NCBI GenBank assembly: GCA_964006375.1
Contig: OZ023265.1
Coordinates: 161,398,118-161,462,117 of the forward strand
Direction: 5' to 3'
DNA length: 64,000 nt
DNA from: Tillus elongatus
Taxonomy: Eukaryota > Arthropoda > Insecta > Coleoptera > Cleridae
Of this stretch, positions 37,015 through 50,499 are shown piece by piece; positions within the stretch are counted from its first letter, which is position 1; every line of letters starts with the position of its first letter. The position numbers were made by a program, and so were the translations under genes. The notes under the pieces were generated by a model. That model worked only from the letters and a program-made list of their open reading frames with translations, was not told where the DNA came from and ran no database searches.

Positions 37015-39798
37015 TTTAACTAATATGGTGTAACACACGACAAGATGAGCTCCTTACTTCCTTTAGATTGCATGGAGGCGTGTGCGCATACGTCCATAGC
37101 AATCTACCCTGCACCAGGCTCCCCAATTTAGAAGCTGGAAGAAAAGACATACTTTGGACGAAACTCTCTCTCAGGGCTGCAACTAAATTCATCTGTTGCA
37201 TTTACTGGTCACCTTCTGACAACTTTGTCCAGCTCTTCGACTACCCTTATGAAAAAACCGACCATCTGATTTCTGAATATCCCTCCTTCGAAGTCACTAT
37301 TCTTGGTGACTTCAATGTGCATAATAAGGAATGGCTATGATCTTCAAAAACCGTTCTACAAGGGAGAGCAACGGAGGCCTTCGTAGTCAGCAATTCTTTA
37401 GCCAATATGGTTCAGCAACCTACTTACTTTCCTCGCATCCCAACACACAGCTCAAATCCCTTTGATCTCCTTCTTACTACAGATCCTGAATGTTATAAGA
37501 CATCAGTCACCGCCCCCTTGGTCGCTTAGACCACGGCATGGTCACTGCTTCATGCACAATGCAACACGAGGTCACACAGTCGTCACCCCCACGTGTCGTT
37601 TGGCACCACAACTCCGCGAACTGGGACGAAATGCGAGATTACTTGTCCTCATTTCCATGGGCGTCTGTCTGCTTCTCTCATCCTGACTCCTCTGATATCT
37701 CACAAAACGTCACCGAAATTATCCAAGCTGGCATGGAATTATTTATTCCACGTACACATAAAACCTCTTTAACCACTCAAAAGCCCTGGTTCTCTAAATC
37801 CTGTGACAAGGCCAGACTTGAAAATGTCAAAGTTCACAAAACGCTTCTACACAATCCCAGTCAAGAAAACCGTCAAGCATTTAACGACGCAAGAAACAGC
37901 TACGTCCGCATTCTTTCTGGGGCAAAAAAAAAACTACTTTAATAACCACATCAAAAACAAAGACCTCTCAAGCTCCAACGGCAGCAAACCCTTCTGGACT
38001 CTTGCTAAATCTATTGGGAATAATTTCTTCAAGAGCACGTTCCCACCTCTTGTTTCAGGGGATGAAATTGTTTCTACCGCCCTGGACAAGGCTGCACCTT
38101 TTGCCTCGTTCGTCGGTAACTCTACTCTCAACCCACCTCCAAATGTTCAACCACCAACAGTCCCCAATGTAGCGCATAGAATGAGGGATATCATTTTCAA
38201 AACTAAAAAGGTACGAAAGATGTTCTCTTCTCTTCATACCAGGAAAGCCTCTGGCCTTGACGACATCTCAGCAATTCTTCACAAAAATTGCGCACCAGAA
38301 CTTGCTCCTGCCCTGACTCGTCTGTTCCAGACATCTTACAATAGAGGCATATTCCCTAGTAACTGGAAAACTACTCGAGTACAACCGGTCCCCAAGAAAG
38401 GATCCAAAGCGCTTCCTAGCAACTATAGGCCTATTTCTCTCCTTTCAGTCTCTAACGTGATGGAAAAGTATATAAACACCGAATTACTAAAATTTCTTGA
38501 AAAACACAGTCTAACCAACGACAGCCAGTATGGATTCCGTCAGCGCAGATCAACTGCCAACCTCCTTTCCTTTGTCACCCATTCTTGGAACAAGTCTATG
38601 GAACTACACGGTGAATCTCATATTGTCGCTCTAGACATATCCAAAGTGTTCGACCAGGTCTGGCACGCAGCGCTGCTCAATCAAATTCCGGCCTATGGCC
38701 TACCATCAAAACTGTATCTGGACAGCAAATTTCCTTTTCAACCGGAGCATTTCTGTTGTCGTGAATGGCCATTTCTCTAAACTGTATCAAATTAATGCAG
38801 GAGCCCCACAAAGTTCAGCTTTAGCCCCTACTTTGTTTCTTCTCCACACCAATAACCTCCTCTCTAGCACATCCAACCCAGTTCACAGTTACGCGGACGA
38901 CAGCACCCTCCACTCAAATATACATTATTCTAAGCCTGTCTCTTTAGCCCAATTAGATGAGGATCGCAGACCCATGAAGGGTTCTGTCTCCGTGGATCTC
39001 CAAAAAATATGAGACTGGGGAAGTAGAAATCTTGTACAATTCAACCTCACTAAAGCTCAGTCTTGCTTTCTTTCTCATAAGAGATACACCAGCCCTAGAC
39101 CCATCACAATGAACAACCAAGTTATTCAAAGTAATGAGTCCTTTTCACTTGTTGGCATTTCTGTGGATCGAAATCTCAATTGGCACCAACATGTCACATC
39201 AATTACAGAAGCGGCTGCTAAGAAATTAGGTTTCCTCTTCCGGGCTCGCAAATACTTTTCACCAGCTAATCTCTATACCTTATATACTTCACAAGTAAGG
39301 CCAAACCTCGAATATTGCTCCCACATCTGAGGTGCCGCTGCCGCTTCTACACTCGCTATCCTGGAGTCCATTCAGAAGAGAGCTATACGTCTCATCGGTG
39401 ACCCTACCCTCACCCAAAGACTACCATCCCTTGCCCACCGACGTGCCGTTGGTGACCTCCTTCTCTCTTTTATAGATATCTGCACGGGCACTGCTCAGAG
39501 GAGATTTCTTCCATAGTTCCCCCACCTGCTGCCCCCAACAGATCTACCAGGGGAACAGAGCGAATGCACCCTTTTACTGTCCAGGTCACCAGACATAGAA
39601 CATCTTGTTATGCCCGCTCTTTTGTCCGGAGGACTTCCAAGTTGTGGAATTCCTTGCCGACACATGTTTTTCCTTCTCCTCCGAACCCTCCAAACCTTCA
39701 AGTCCGGAATTAACAAGTTGCCTCTTTCCTCCTTGTCGACACCCACGGTACGATAGTATTTAGGCTGTAAGCCCCCGTGGTGTGTTGTTGAAATATAA
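37015..39798 (+). mobile_element. Jockey/BS-like non-LTR retrotransposon, copy 4 (longest)
   Basis: Carries the C-terminal part of the apurinic-type endonuclease domain (GGVCAYVHSNLPCTRL near 37.07 kb; ICCIYWSPSDN; ILGDFNVHNKEWL, the GDFN catalytic motif). A linker follows, then the RT: KASGLDDISAILHKNC, PSNWKTTRVQPVPKKGSK, NYRPISLLSV, QYGFRQRRSTANLLSF, LDISKVFDQVWH (first catalytic Asp), a frameshift near 38.70 kb, YADDST near 38.90 kb, and the C-terminal region to the 3' UTR. Lesions: TGA after HNKEWL (37338), a frameshift in the A-run at 37923-37932, frameshift at 38.70 kb, and TGA after LQKI near 39010 shared with copy 3. The 5' part with ORF1 is absent. Confidence 0.93.
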
Positions 39799-39799
39799 A

Positions 39800-41507
39800 C
39801 AAAGTCACAGTTAGAGGGGTTAGAGGGTCAGGATATGATTTCTTTTTCCAGTAGAAACAAACACATATTAATCGACACTCACCGCTTTAGTTGACAGAAG
39901 GGAAGGACGTGCTTGTAATTTCTAAACCTGTGCAATAAAAGATAAACCACTGTAAGTGTCCAACATAACCTTGTCTGACCTAAATCCCCCATTTAAATCA
40001 AGACATGTTAAATACCATAAATATCCCTTAAATGTGGTACTAAAACAACTATCTATATATGTCTATCATTGCAACAACTCCTTACTAAAGCATATCATGT
40101 CAGCATTATCATAAAAGGGCGCTGCTTTGCTCCCGCCTTTACCTTAGGCCTAAAGTAGCGCGTCCTGGGTACAGCAGACCACTCACGCTGTCCAAACGTT
40201 CACGCAACTTTACATACCCAGAGGTTATGGCACCATACAGACCAATCCAGGTCTTACGTTTGTGTGCCCCGCCCGGGGGTCCTCCACTTGACCCCTGCCG
40301 GCCAGACAAAGCAGACCCGATCATTATAACTACGTGAGACAGTCTAATTAGTAACCATATAACTACAGCACACGTGGCTCTTAATATAATTTCTAAAAAT
40401 CTAGCAAGCGTGAGTAAATATTAAATCTGTCTGTATAATAACCAACCCAGGTATGTTTTCCTAATAATTATTCCTATCTGAATTATTATTAGCTATAATG
40501 AACCAAGGCACATAGCGAGTAGGTACTCACCTGAGCTGTAAAACTCAGTTTTCATATAAACTAATATGCACTGTAGTAAATATAATTAATCTTTTACTAT
40601 AAAATTACACTCCGAACAAGCCCTTCCTAACTGACACTCTTTCAACTAGTAAATGGGTGAAGCATCTCTAGTTTCAGATGCATTATACGTTTCAGTTTCT
40701 TTATGTTATCTATGCATAAAGATTAGGTGGTTGATGGAACTTCAAAACACTTGAGTTCCCTTTCGTTCGCAGTGTCGTTAAGTATCATACAGAATATAAG
40801 ATGGTACAGTTTCTAGTAAAGATTGTTTAAAACTTACGTTACCATGGGAAGAACGGGGACACTCACTTCATGCCTAAAAATATGATTTTTAATAAAGTAC
40901 TTTAAATATATTTTAAAGAACTCTGTGCTTGTTTTATTAATATTCAACGATATCCTGTTGAAAATATTGGTTCACAGTTATTTTAAAGTAGTAGATAGAT
41001 ATATCAGTACCGAAATTAGCATGTCCATCAGATATCATAGTGGCATGCGCTTAAGGTCGATATTAGAAGACAAAATTGTGTTTTATTAGCTTGAATTGTG
41101 GATTTTTTCAGTGAAGCATTAACAATATCGCGACAACTGTCTGGCACCACGCCAGATTTGGATGTATATCTCATTTAAACATTATAAGCTAATAAAATGA
41201 TTCTCGAAGGTGACATTCTTTAAAATGTTATCCGTTAAGGAAGTAGGTAATCACTCCCAATGTACCAGTTAAACTTCACTGAAAGATGACTCAATCTTTA
41301 ACTGAAGGGAAGAATTTAGTTGTATGCATATATGTTAAACTTCTTTATCAATTCTTTTTACAACCAGCAAAAGGAACTTGTTTTTCTTCGCCTGAAACTT
41401 GGGAGTTTGTATTTCCACATAATAATGCATTTTACATCAAACTGTACAGAATCGTTTACCTGAGATATTAACCTACTAAATTATGTTGCACTGTCTAACA
41501 GTTGTTC

Positions 41508-41510
<3 letters not shown>
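39800..41510. other. Unassigned intron stretch
   Basis: Mostly AT-rich. A less AT-rich island at 40.13-40.33 kb is open on the minus strand for 61 codons but has no motif. A short inverted repeat around TTATTAGCTT (41.08 kb) and AAGCTAATAAAATG (41.19 kb) is visible. Confidence 0.35.

Positions 41511-41596
<86 letters not shown>
41511..41596. repeat. (TA)n microsatellite, 86 bp
   Basis: Perfect TA. The flanks do not match the HINE-like cores. Confidence 0.95.
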
Positions 41597-41599
<3 letters not shown>

Positions 41600-42106
41600 T
41601 ATACATTTTTTTTCACCATTATCTTGATCATCATGTTAATTTTCTTGTAAAAATTAACGAAAAAAATGCAATCTTCTTGCCGGTCTGTTCCAAAATAGTT
41701 TCTGTACGTGAGTGTAGTTACAAATATTGGAAATAAAAGAGAACCCACATGTTTTTCTTGACGTTAGTCAATACAATAATTGCAGTGAAATTGGGCCATC
41801 ACTTGCCTATCTGACAATGATTCACCCAGTGCACTTGTCAGTAACCATTGCATCACCCTGTATTTAGGAAGGTTGTTGAATATTGCCCTACGATCAGAGA
41901 AGGCGTTTCCTACAGCCGGTGCCCCAGGAGATTACTAGGAGCTGGCTACTCTCCCGTAGTCAGGTAGATAAGAGTATAATGCAATTATACTGCAATTACT
42001 CTGTCTGCTTAGTGGAGAAAGAAGTCAATAAACATAAAACAAAGAAAATGTTAGCGGAATGTAAGACTTTCAGAAAAGATAAACCAGACAATACCGTTGT
42101 CTGTTT

Positions 42107-43535
42107 ACTGCTGGAGTACAACCCGTCCCCAAGAAAGGACCCAAAGCGCTTCATAGTAACTACAGGCCTATTTCTCTCCTTTCAGTCGTCTCTAAAGTGA
42201 TGGAAAAGTATATAAACACCGAATTACTAAAGTTTCTTGAAAAACACAGTGTAATCCACAACAGGCAGTATGGATTCCGTCAGGGCAGATTAACTGCCGA
42301 CCTCCTTTTCTTTGTCACCCATTCTTGGAACAAGTCTATGGAACTACACGGTGAATCCCAGATTGTAGCTCTAGACATATCCAAAGCATTCGACCAGGTC
42401 TGGCACGCAGTACTGCTTAATAAACTTCCGGCCTATAGCCTACCACCAAAACTCTGTACCTGGACAGCAAATTTCCTCTCCAACCGGAGAATTTCTGTTG
42501 TCGTGGATGGCCATTCCTCTAAACTGTATCCAATTAATGCAGGAGTCCCTCAAGGTTCAGCTTTAGCCCCTACTTTGTTTCTTCTCCACATCAATGACCT
42601 CCTCCCTGGCACATCCAACCCAGTTTACAGTTACGCGAACGACATCACCCACGACTCAAATATACAATATTCTAAGCCTGTCTCTTTAGCCCAATTAGAT
42701 GAGGATTGCAGACTCATGGAGGGTTCTGTCTCCGTGGATCTCCAAAAAATATTAGACTGGGAAAGTAGAAATCTTGTACAATTCAACCCCACCAAATCAC
42801 AGACTTGCTTTCTTTCTCATAAGAGATACACCAGCCCTACACCCATCACAATGAACAACCAAGTTATTCAAAGTAATGAGTCCTTTTCACTTGTTGGCTA
42901 TTATGTGGATCGAAATCTCAATTGGCACCAACATGTCACATCAATTGTAGAAGCGGCTGCTAAGAAATTAAGTTTCCTCTTCCGGGCTCGCAAATACTTT
43001 TCACCAGCTAATCTCTATACCTTATATTCTTCACAAATAAGACCAAACCTCGAATACTTCTCCCACATTTGGGGTGGTGCTGCCGCTTCTACACTCGCTA
43101 TCCTGGACTACATTCAGAAGAGAGCTATACGTCTCATCGGTGACCCTACCCTCACCCAAAGGCTGCCATCCCTTGCCCACCGACGTGCCGTTGGTGACCG
43201 CTCTCTCTCTTTTATAGATATCTGCACGGGCACTGCTCAGGGGAGCTTTCTTCCATAGTTCCTCAACCTGCCGCCCCCAACAGATCTATCAGGGGAACAG
43301 AGCGAATGCACCCTTTTACTTTCCAGGTCACCAGACATAACATCTTATTATGCCCGCTCTTTTGTCCCGAGGACTTCCAAGTTGTGGAATTCCTTGCTGA
43401 CACATGTTTTTCCTTCTCCCCCGAACTTCCAAACCTTCAAGTCCAGAATTAACAAGTTGCCTCCTCCCTCCTTGTCGACACCCACGGTACAATAGTATTT
43501 AGGCTGTAAGCCCTCGTGGTGTGTTGCTGAAATAA
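42107..43535 (+). mobile_element. Jockey/BS-like non-LTR retrotransposon, copy 5 (5'-truncated)
   Basis: RT domain open for 353 codons (42197-43258): MEKYINTELLKFLEKHS, QYGFRQGRLTADLL, LDISKAFDQVWHAVL (first Asp), AGVPQGSALAPTLF, then SYANDITH where the family has SYADDST, so the first Asp of the catalytic pair is Asn (AAC). It continues KYFSPANLYTLYSS to RAVGDRSLS. A frameshift at the CT-run near 43.20 kb ends the ORF early; the remaining tail and 3' UTR follow to about 43.53 kb. It starts at essentially the same RT position as copy 3. Confidence 0.93.
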
Positions 43536-43649
43536 AACAAAAACAAAAAAAACACTTGAACCACGAATTACGAGAGGTTTTAATAGCATTTTTAAGAAAG
43601 CCAATTTGTTGCTAACATTTTCTCCAAAAAATGCATAGAAAAATTTGCT

Positions 43650-44600
<951 letters not shown>

Positions 44601-44601
44601 G

Positions 44602-44797
44602 TCTGGACGCAGCAAGTGCGTTATGATAGTGAATTTTCATAAAAATGTATTAAATAGTACATATGTGTTTTTTTCAAGAAAGCAGACATCAAATTTGGTT
44701 ACCAGTATAACATATATAGTAGAGAAAATGTGCCATATTTCATGAAAATAACTTTACTAAAAATTCGCTACCATATAACGCACTTGCCGAGTCCCGA
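44602..44797. mobile_element. MITE, TCTGGACGC family, copy 4 (short)
   Basis: About 196 bp from TCTGGACGCAGCAAGTGCG to CGCACTTGCCGAGTCCCGA. The interior shares GGTTACCAGTATAACATAT with copy 1 but lacks the central part. Confidence 0.78.
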
Positions 44798-44852
44798 ATG
44801 TATTTTCTTACAAACATGCATTATAATTTCGTGGTCGAAATTCCATACATTT

Positions 44853-44915
44853 AAAGTCAGCTTAGAACTGATACTGACCGGGGAATTCGTCTTTCAAATT
44901 AAAACAAATCATCGT
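44853..44915 (+). rRNA. Short 28S rRNA pseudogene fragment
   Basis: CAGCTTAGAACTGATACTGAC, GGGGAATTCGTCTTTC and AATTAAAACAAATCATCG correspond in order to the 28S segment with GACTTAGAACTGG, GGGGAATCCGACTG and AATTAAAACA.AGCATCG, which lies shortly upstream of the R2/R1 insertion sites in 28S. Diverged (roughly three quarters identical by eye), + orientation, not functional. Confidence 0.7.
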
Positions 44916-44937
44916 TTAATCTATTCCAACTGAGCAA

Positions 44938-45232
<295 letters not shown>

Positions 45233-45384
45233 CGATCAACTGAAAGTAAAACATCATTTTTATTGAAGGACAAAATCGTTGAAGATGGTGTCTTTGTGCA
45301 TTGTCTTCTAATGCTACCACCATATTTTGGAACACATTTATGTTTAAGTACACTTAGAGAATCCATATCACCCTAACGTTTTTT

Positions 45385-45424
45385 TAAAGACCTGACGATC
45401 GTTTCACTAACAAAGTTGGCGTCA
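45385..45424 (-). ncRNA. Hammerhead-ribozyme-like motif, copy 1 (candidate)
   Basis: On the minus strand: TGATGA, then a C, GCCAAC-TTT-GTTAGT (imperfect stem II), GAAAC, GATCGTC and AGG. Nearly identical to the motif at 61.83 kb. Both resemble the minimal hammerheads reported from Penelope-like elements, but the expected C before UGAUGA is not in place and stem II has mismatches, so activity is doubtful. Confidence 0.35.
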
Positions 45425-45544
45425 TCATAGGATGAAAATTCTTCATCCTCTGACGATCGCCAGGTCGTTCAAAGATGTGATGCTTTTGGGTTCTCCAGGT
45501 GTATTATCAGTGCTAATCACATGTTGCAATCTTCACTTAGTGGC

Positions 45545-46880
45545 ATGTATGTTTATCGAGTCAAAGTGATTTAGGGCCTTGTAATTTCAACCAGTGTTTA
45601 AATTACAGTTTTATTAAATAAAGAAACCAAGCATAGTCATGTCATGTGGTTAGGAACGACTGAAACTGGTTCATGTTTTTAGTACGCCTATTACGATGGG
45701 ACATTTTGCATTAACATAACATTGGAAAAGCTACGAAATAGCAAGTGCGTTATGGTAGCTAAATTACATAAGTGGGCGTGTTTGTCTCTGATGTTTAAAC
45801 TTATAATAATCACTCTATCTTCACAGATATAAATGGACAGTTAAAAAAACACTAAAGACTCGACAACTTTGACACCGGATTAACAAATTTACGTTTGGGA
45901 TTTATAGATCTATCGATTATACGAAGAGTAGATATAGCAGACGGTTCTGGGCCCACCGCTACCACGGCTATGTACTCACGCAAAAAAAACAACCACCTGC
46001 GCATGCGTGTAACGTCACGGTGACGTATGCGTATGTGTGGTGGTTGGATCTGTATTAAATAAAATTTAAATCAGTATCTGAAATGGGAAGGTCCGACCGA
46101 CATTTTGATATTGTAAAAAGTGACGTTTAAAAATATAATAGCTAGAGCATGCGCACACATAACGTTTTTAAGTACACTTTGTGAATAAAAGTTTTTTGTT
46201 CTTTTTTTAGTTAGAGGCGGGTGTGAGGTGTCATGGTTCTTGTCTGAGTAGTGTTCAGATTTCATTGTTTGGTTCTACGATTCTCCTATCGTCCGCAATA
46301 AACTTCTAAAGTTTCGCATAGGTAAAATGAATTGATTATGCTACAGTCTTTTATAAACGTGTTGAAAATTTACTTATTTTTTAGAGCAATCACAATTTGC
46401 GAGATACGGCCCTGCGGGCATATCGAGCGCATCACTGCGCGTGCGATTGTACCGTGAGTGTATTCCAGTAGCTGAAACGAATTTGGTGATACCTGACATA
46501 TAATATTTTAACGTTAAATGAAAAAGTCTGATCTACGCATGCATTAACCACCATATTTGCTAACATCGTTTTTAAAGTCAAAAATGTTGGATCTTCTTAT
46601 TTTGACAGGTCAGGTGGTCATTTCACACTCTTAGTTTTAAATACAAATCCATTATACATAGAGACTTGGAGACTACTTCTCTGGCTTCACGGTTGAGTTT
46701 CATTTCGGTAAGTGAAAGTAGTAGTGTCCAAGTCTGTATGCAGTTTCACCAAGTAAGGGCAACAACAATCAACAAATGTATGATCTTGGACGCCATCTTG
46801 ACTTACGCCATCTCAAGCTAGAACCCTCGTGACCCTAAGACGCGAGATGCCCCACACTTGATTCTAGCTTAAAAAATAAC
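45545..46880. other. Unassigned intron stretch
   Basis: Contains a solitary MITE-end-like segment near 45739-45760 (GCAAGTGCGTTATGGTAGC) and an imperfect palindrome at 45991-46045 centred on TAACGTCACGGTGACGTATG. No gene. Confidence 0.4.
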
Positions 46881-46884
46881 GTTA

Positions 46885-47278
46885 GGTCTGCGCATGCTTC
46901 ATTCGCCACCAGTCACAGACGGCAGGAAGCCATTTCATCTCACCATCCTGAAATTTTGCTTTAACGTGTATAACATCGCACTTCACAGGGACGCGATCGA
47001 TTTGCGCCCTCAATGAAAGGCGGAACGTAAAGACATTCAAGTTTCTCGAAAAACAATCCCCAAAAAGTATGTTTCTCCTGGGAATCGAACCCAGGATCTT
47101 TCGTTTCAGGGGCTGAAACAAATCAAATTTATTTAGTATTAGGTGATTACAGTAAGTCAAATAATGTGCATTGATCTAATACTCATTAGAGAAGAACAAA
47201 TACATACCTATTGTTTGTAGTTACATACAATGACAAACACGTTCTTACCACTTGACCACCAAGGCTGCTACCCTATAT
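46885..47278 (-). repeat. tRNA-derived SINE, minus strand, head split by an insertion
   Basis: On the minus strand, from 47275: GCAGCCTTGGTGGTCAAGTG (A box), then about 115 bp of foreign AT-rich sequence (47115-47232). The second tRNA half follows with CCTGGGTTCGATTCCCAGG (B box, about 47093-47075), and then the SINE body (ACGTTCCGCCTTTC, GTGCGATGTTATACACGTTAA, CCTGCCGTCTGTGACTGG). The body order matches the complete SINE at 29.6 kb. Confidence 0.8.
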
Positions 47279-47284
47279 GAGATA

Positions 47285-48262
47285 GAAAAGATTAGTACCC
47301 AGGCCAAGAGCACTTTATTCTTTGTGGAAGTCATTCGTTTTAATATATTTGCGCTTTCCTTCCAGATAGTAAACAGTTAAATGACTATGTCAAAGGCTAA
47401 TTGTTTTACAAACTAGTGCGCCAAGTTTTTCTAGTAGGTAAACCGTGCTTTTCTTCTCGCAAACAGTTTATAGAACAGTTTTTACACGTAGGTAACATCA
47501 AATCCAAGGTAGTCTCTTTTTTATATAAATATTCCAGATTATATTTGGAAAACCTAGATACTTTTAGTTTCAATGTGAGACCATCTGTGTAAAATCGTAA
47601 ACAAGTTTTCTCACTGAAGGTAAATTTAGATAATCCAAATGTTTGCAAATATTTTAACATAAAGTTGGAATATTGTTAGCAACGTAGTGCTTAAGCAAAT
47701 AAATGTACACTCCTTTTAAATTTATTTACTTCTCAATTTAATGTTTTTGTCTGTATTTTTTATAAATATTTGTATGTTAAATCTGAAAAAAACGGTAGGG
47801 TGTCTTAAGATTTCTTAAATGATAGATATTTAGGTTCCTTAAAAGTTACAAATAAAACTGCATATAAACTTAATTGTCTAGCTTAAAAAATAACTATATT
47901 TAAAACTACATACCACATGCTTCACATATCGACTTTTACACAATTTGCCTTTATAGCGATTATGGTTTTTGTACCAAATTTCAAGTTTCCAGCTTTATGG
48001 AAACTTAAGTTATATTCATTTAAAAACAATGATTTGTTCAGGACACTAGATGAGGACACAAGACTAAAAATTTTGTATGATAAACATAATTTTAATTAGT
48101 TTTACCGACCAAAGAAAAATTATTGTGATTTAAGGGATTGAAAAATAGTAAAATTAACTTTTGTACCCCAAAAAGCCGAGAAAGGAAAACGTACTACATG
48201 GATGATAGACTTACTCCATCATAATATGACTGTAAAATTATTACGACAGAGGTCAGGTAAGG
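47285..48262. other. AT-rich unassigned stretch
   Basis: ORFs up to 84 codons without motifs. Nothing recognised. Confidence 0.35.
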
Positions 48263-48264
48263 TC

Positions 48265-48728
48265 AGGTGGGCGCTCGTCGCCTGCGAGTCTTATCCGATA
48301 AAGCGAATTATTAGAGAGATTTGGGTCGAAACGGCCTCAACCTTTATCAAACTTTAAATGGGTAAGATCTCCGGCTTGCTCGAGCTGCTGAAGTCGCGAG
48401 ATACGGATCAGAGTACAAGTGGGCCATTTTTGGTGAGCAGAACTAAAATCGACGCTTATGGGATACCATGAAAGACCTTGGTAACTTAAGACAGCGGGAC
48501 GGTGACCATGGAAGTCGGAATCTGCCAAGGAGTGTGTAAAAACTCACCTCCCGAAGGAGTGTTCCTGAAAATGGACGGCAATGAAGCGACCTGCTTATAC
48601 GCGGCCGACAGCGGCAGTCTTATTTCCGTTAAAAGAAATCGGCCATGAAGCTCTGACGAGAAGAATCGGAATGCGCAGAAGGGTTGGCCGCGAGGCCGCT
48701 TTGAGCCGCCGTCGGTGCAGATCTAACT
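48265..48728 (+). rRNA. 28S rRNA pseudogene fragment (about 460 bp)
   Basis: Unmistakable 28S blocks in order: GCGCTCGTCGCCTGCGAGTC, AAAGCGAATTATTAGAG, AACTTTAAATGGGTAAGATC, CGGCTTGCTCGAGCTG, AGTGGGCC, GGGATACCATGAAAG, GGTGACCATGGAAGTCGG, AAGGAGTGTGT, CTGAAAATGGACGGC and GGTGCAGATCT. An internal segment normally found between AGCAGAACT and AAATCGACGC is deleted, and many substitutions and indels are present. It is therefore a dispersed pseudogene and not an rDNA unit. The minus-strand 63-codon ORF here is a well-known kind of rDNA artefact. Confidence 0.92.
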
Positions 48729-49744
48729 TTAAAGTAACAGCTTTAGTAACCTCTAATTAGTAGTTATGATATGTGAAGTAAGAAGATCCAGAATTTAAAA
48801 CTTAAAAAAATATCCCCAACTGACAACTCCGCGAACTAGCACCACTCCCAGTAAACACATGTTCGTTAATTAAACGTTTGAAAGGAAACTACTACCTTAC
48901 GTTTACTTTTGGTAAAAATGTCGCCCGAATAAACATATAATTAAACCAAGATAAAAACATTTTTTACATGTATGTTTTAACGTTTAAATATAGGTTTTTC
49001 TTACATGTTTATTAACAAGGATTTTACAACGTTAAACTACTTGCCGTTAATAACGTAAAATATACATTGTTTTATACACGTTTATTAACAAGGGTTTTGC
49101 AACGTTGATTTAACCATAATCTGTCATGAAGAATATACGTTTATAATTAATGTTTATCAACGGGGATCTGTAACGTTAAACTGCTTGTATTAAGGACGTA
49201 TAATAAACGTTTGAATTACAACTAATACATACCTAACAAATGATAGTTTTTCAACTCAGCTGACAGCAGAAGATGAGTACGATTAATTTTAAATTAATTT
49301 TAAATGGGCTTTATAAAAATGGATTAGATCACAAGTCAAATGTCAAATAAAAATCACTTTATTTAAAAAACAAAAATATATTTCAAAAAACTTACATTTC
49401 ATTATCAAAAAACTAAAATAATTAATACCACATTGTAAAAATATAACAAGCTTCTTCAATCATAGCGTCTTTATCATGAAATAAAAAATATATTTCCTAA
49501 ATTGTTTGTCAACTTCTCAACCAAAATAAAAAGTATTGCTCCATTAGTTTTTTGCTCTTGACATTCTCAAAGTAGCTTATTTTAACCAATACTTAACAGC
49601 ACAAGAGATTGCTCTGTCGCTTCTTTCACGCTGAGAAAAATTTAGCTTTGCAGCATCTAAAATTATAAACTAATAAATAGAAATAAATGGGTCATGAAAT
49701 TGTGATTACCATATACTACTGCCATTATTCTCGTGGGTTCGAAC

Positions 49745-49746
<2 letters not shown>
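48729..49746. other. AT-rich stretch with repeated AACGTTTA-type words
   Basis: Between 48.86 and 49.22 kb the words AACGTTTA, AACGTTAAACT and GTTTATTAACAAGG recur irregularly, suggesting an old tandem repeat related in composition to 50.5-51.4 kb. No gene. Confidence 0.4.

Positions 49747-49831
<85 letters not shown>
49747..49831. repeat. (TA)n microsatellite, 85 bp
   Basis: Perfect TA. The flanks do not match the HINE-like cores. Confidence 0.95.
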
Positions 49832-49833
<2 letters not shown>

Positions 49834-50499
49834 TGTACATGTATCGTGCAACTTAAATTAATCTGTGGAAAATAAACAAGTACACAAAATTTATAAATGC
49901 TAAACTCATAGCTAACCATTATTACTCTCATTCGAAAGTTTGATTCACGAACAATCAAAATACAGGAAAAGAAGGTGTATTCATAAACGTTAGATATACG
50001 TCTAATGTCTCAATCAAATTAAACTTGAAAATATGAGAAAGCAACCAACATGGCCGATTTTAAACATGCCGGCTAAACTCATATGTCTCAATTATTTATT
50101 CTACCTAATAACGCTCTATAGCACTCAAAATACAAGAAATGTGATTAACTTCGACAACTTTTGAAGACAATTATTACATATTGTGATACAACTTACCTTG
50201 ATTTAGCTCAAGACATAAAACTTGACACTTTGAGCTGCACAAACTGTACCTATTTCCAAAACTTTTGAGGGAAATCGCTACAGGATGATAATCATTCTTT
50301 GTAAAAGTGTATAAAACAATTATAAATTATAGAACAGACCACCATTCACCATAACATACAAGTGTCACGTACTGAATATAATATTTAATAACATCTAATT
50401 CTAAACACCACATTACACACTGCACACCATGTCACCTGTTCTGTTTCTATTCGTTGTTCGTTCTCGTTCGGCATGCGCACAAACACTTACTAATTTACA
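49832..50499. other. AT-rich unassigned stretch
   Basis: No gene or repeat family recognised. Confidence 0.35.

Noticed and set aside
37923..37932. Programmed frameshift in the A-run of retrotransposon copy 4
   Set aside because: Copy 6 has no long A-run and stays in frame at this point, so it is most likely a private slippage mutation.
40139..40324. Small minus-strand gene in the GC-richer island at 40.1-40.3 kb
   Set aside because: No start context, splice sites, domain or second copy; left as unassigned.
48337..48528. 63-codon minus-strand ORF
   Set aside because: Antisense of the 28S rRNA fragment; a typical spurious rDNA ORF.
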